A stretch of 64,000 bases of DNA from Massilia sp. BSC265. GTDB taxonomy: Bacteria; Pseudomonadota; Gammaproteobacteria; Burkholderiales; Burkholderiaceae_D. The notes beneath the pieces are model-generated. The model saw only the letters and a list, made by a program, of their open reading frames with translations. It made no database searches and was not told the origin of the DNA. How positions within the stretch are numbered: position 1 is the first letter of the stretch; each line of letters starts with the position of its first letter. The stretch lies in contig NZ_JPXI01000024.1 in NCBI RefSeq assembly GCF_000740675.1, forward strand, positions 186,001 to 250,000. The letters run 5' to 3'. Shown one piece after another: positions 63,901 to 64,000 of this stretch. A program made the position numbers and the translations under genes.

Positions 63901-64000
63901 CTGGCGGACTGCACCGGTATCGTCGCACGCGCCGTCGTGGCCGACGTGCGCAGTTCCATGCGCAATCGCCGCTCGGCCTACGCGGAGCGTATCGCCGCCG
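60907..64000 (+). CDS. Patatin-like phospholipase fused to dynamin-like GTPase (truncated at window end)
   Basis: One frame stays open from the ATG at 60907 to base 64000, at least 1031 residues. Residues 1-300 are a patatin domain: oxyanion loop VLAGGGGKGAYQIG, nucleophile S43 in GTSVGG, and D182 in YSDGGFYWEL forming the Ser-Asp dyad. A helical, coiled-coil-rich middle follows (about 340-700, with RVYRSMAQVYGKLRDRL). From about 715 there is a dynamin-type GTPase: G1 VGKFSAGKSSLIN (K732, S733), a switch-I-like CTSAPVEF, and G3 VVVDTPGIG (D828). The G4 position reads CQED instead of N/TKxD. No signal peptide is seen. A membrane-remodelling lipase is suggested; the C-terminus is beyond the window. 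The 158 bases upstream hold no firm promoter. Confidence 0.88.
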   Translation, partial: MNFKKLGIVLAGGGGKGAYQIGVWNALRETGLDRHIAAVAGTSVGGLNGAMMAQGKYELAEKMWLNVERHNLLTLEGVAGLAEALAQKSPPGRLLNRVLDSAASKGLFKREGLQSMIAEGVDTALLAGSAIPLTVAWHHDDGNRVVYRTLRDPAIVADGLLATAALPLIFDAVRIEDELYSDGGFYWELPGRRLDNVPVRALQEAGCDTVIVVCLSQTDLTISPQQFPGMRVIPIVPRHALGSVMATLDFSNKGAAARMELGYADAKAVLRQLEMYLDTGERYQQLWDEVARNAAREAQTDSAIGGVEAAHGKTIGKIADFDRIVADDRFDRPLGVAGEAENAAEADTSPRSAFALAGEALLSQLDRERIHTAVDQFLARCGKDRKAVEEGVMDAIAALAPVAGRAGALRDEGMLSRLVGALTGRTQKLSADNELALAEGQYALLRLVNAVQKQGALSLEFSCVLQNRVQDALQEMARQGQRQNEDLERVYRSMAQVYGKLRDRLMQVDERVERLERQGRLLSWLAHTSVPRYRGRRLAQLPVTLRLVTLANDFFHRTEGAWTLDELMSAHEMCYRAELGEATLRVGSFFQDLLEDRESAGTLTTGLVTGPSAAHPRGAAAWLLDLRNQRTAGGVEHAVACWDYGPDTKLKAWDLLVEMLYHMRAAGLAPVKHGSEMTALKAAWARQFDVLEDLVKDGLLPPAFRREMAPVRSAIEGFRLKVPLVGKFSAGKSSLINSWLDREVQEIDLGACTSAPVEFHRAAPNQEKLVVCWAAVAPESVPAREEFPDPYMAESRLAAFAHGRRILHVERHLDMPALERYPDLVVVDTPGIGSVNIDHDAALAHYLGDGVLFILCANRGQIGNEERAFVERQKQLGQAFSLLVCQEDLNNASEREALQRSLAEQAGLAKDQLVRGCSAKERRLAGFDDLLAHVDRSKAGLFVRRHGPLVEALVQRARQLLAQTLAASDDAALRERMAQIGAAMESLDSRFRREEQAFLADCTGIVARAVVADVRSSMRNRRSAYAERIAA

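Overview
The window is a GC-rich (roughly two thirds G+C) chromosomal segment of a betaproteobacterium. The gene order (glnD, map, then rpsB-tsf-pyrH-frr-uppS-cdsA-dxr-rseP-bamA-skp-lpxD-fabZ-lpxA-lpxB-rnhB), the ratA-rnfH pair beside smpB, and guaB-guaA fit Oxalobacteraceae, most likely the Massilia/Telluria group. That placement is inferred from synteny and codon use, not from a marker search. No rRNA, tRNA or CRISPR array was seen.

Layout. 1-1372 holds the start of glnD and map on the minus strand. 1738-17371 is the conserved translation, isoprenoid, envelope and lipid A run, almost all head to tail and partly overlapping. 17438-22116 holds a RocR-like REC-EAL protein that lacks its general-base glutamate, and the divergent ppsR/ppsA pair. 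22207-30313 looks like a low-oxygen module. A perfect FNR/Anr box drives a five-gene operon (MBL-fold nuclease, AMP/thymidine phosphorylase, PRPP synthetase-like protein, MgtC/DUF4010 membrane protein, phosphofructokinase). A second FNR-like box drives a convergent L,D-transpeptidase. 30435-32779 carries a candidate small RNA or leader, nfeD, an SPFH protein and an SDR. 32783-36401 is a Fur-controlled iron region with a divergent TonB siderophore receptor and PepSY protein. 36500-40761 is polyphosphate metabolism (ppx, sixA, ppk). 40912-49453 is housekeeping: a signal peptidase, an MFS pump, smpB, ratA, rnfH, a diguanylate cyclase, guaB and guaA.

Directly downstream of the strong guaA terminator begins an accessory region (about 49554-64000). 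It contains an IS3-family element with a damaged transposase; an overlapping pair of unknown genes (545 and 238 aa) with possible DNA-glycosylase-like and HNH-like motifs; a Sir2-family protein behind a small FtsK-gamma-like winged helix; a DUF2779 nuclease-type protein; a decayed AAA ATPase; a small hydrolase; a tiny repeat protein; a YpsA-like SLOG protein; an SGNH hydrolase; a WYL-domain regulator; and, running off the end, a protein of at least 1031 residues that fuses a patatin-like phospholipase to a dynamin-like GTPase. Four copies of an inverted repeat (GCGACA-N5-YGTCGC), plus one weaker copy, lie upstream of these transcription units. This suggests that one regulator, plausibly the WYL protein, controls the whole set. 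The patatin-dynamin fusion and this shared-operator regulon are the best candidates for an undescribed system, possibly stress or phage defence; that role is inference.
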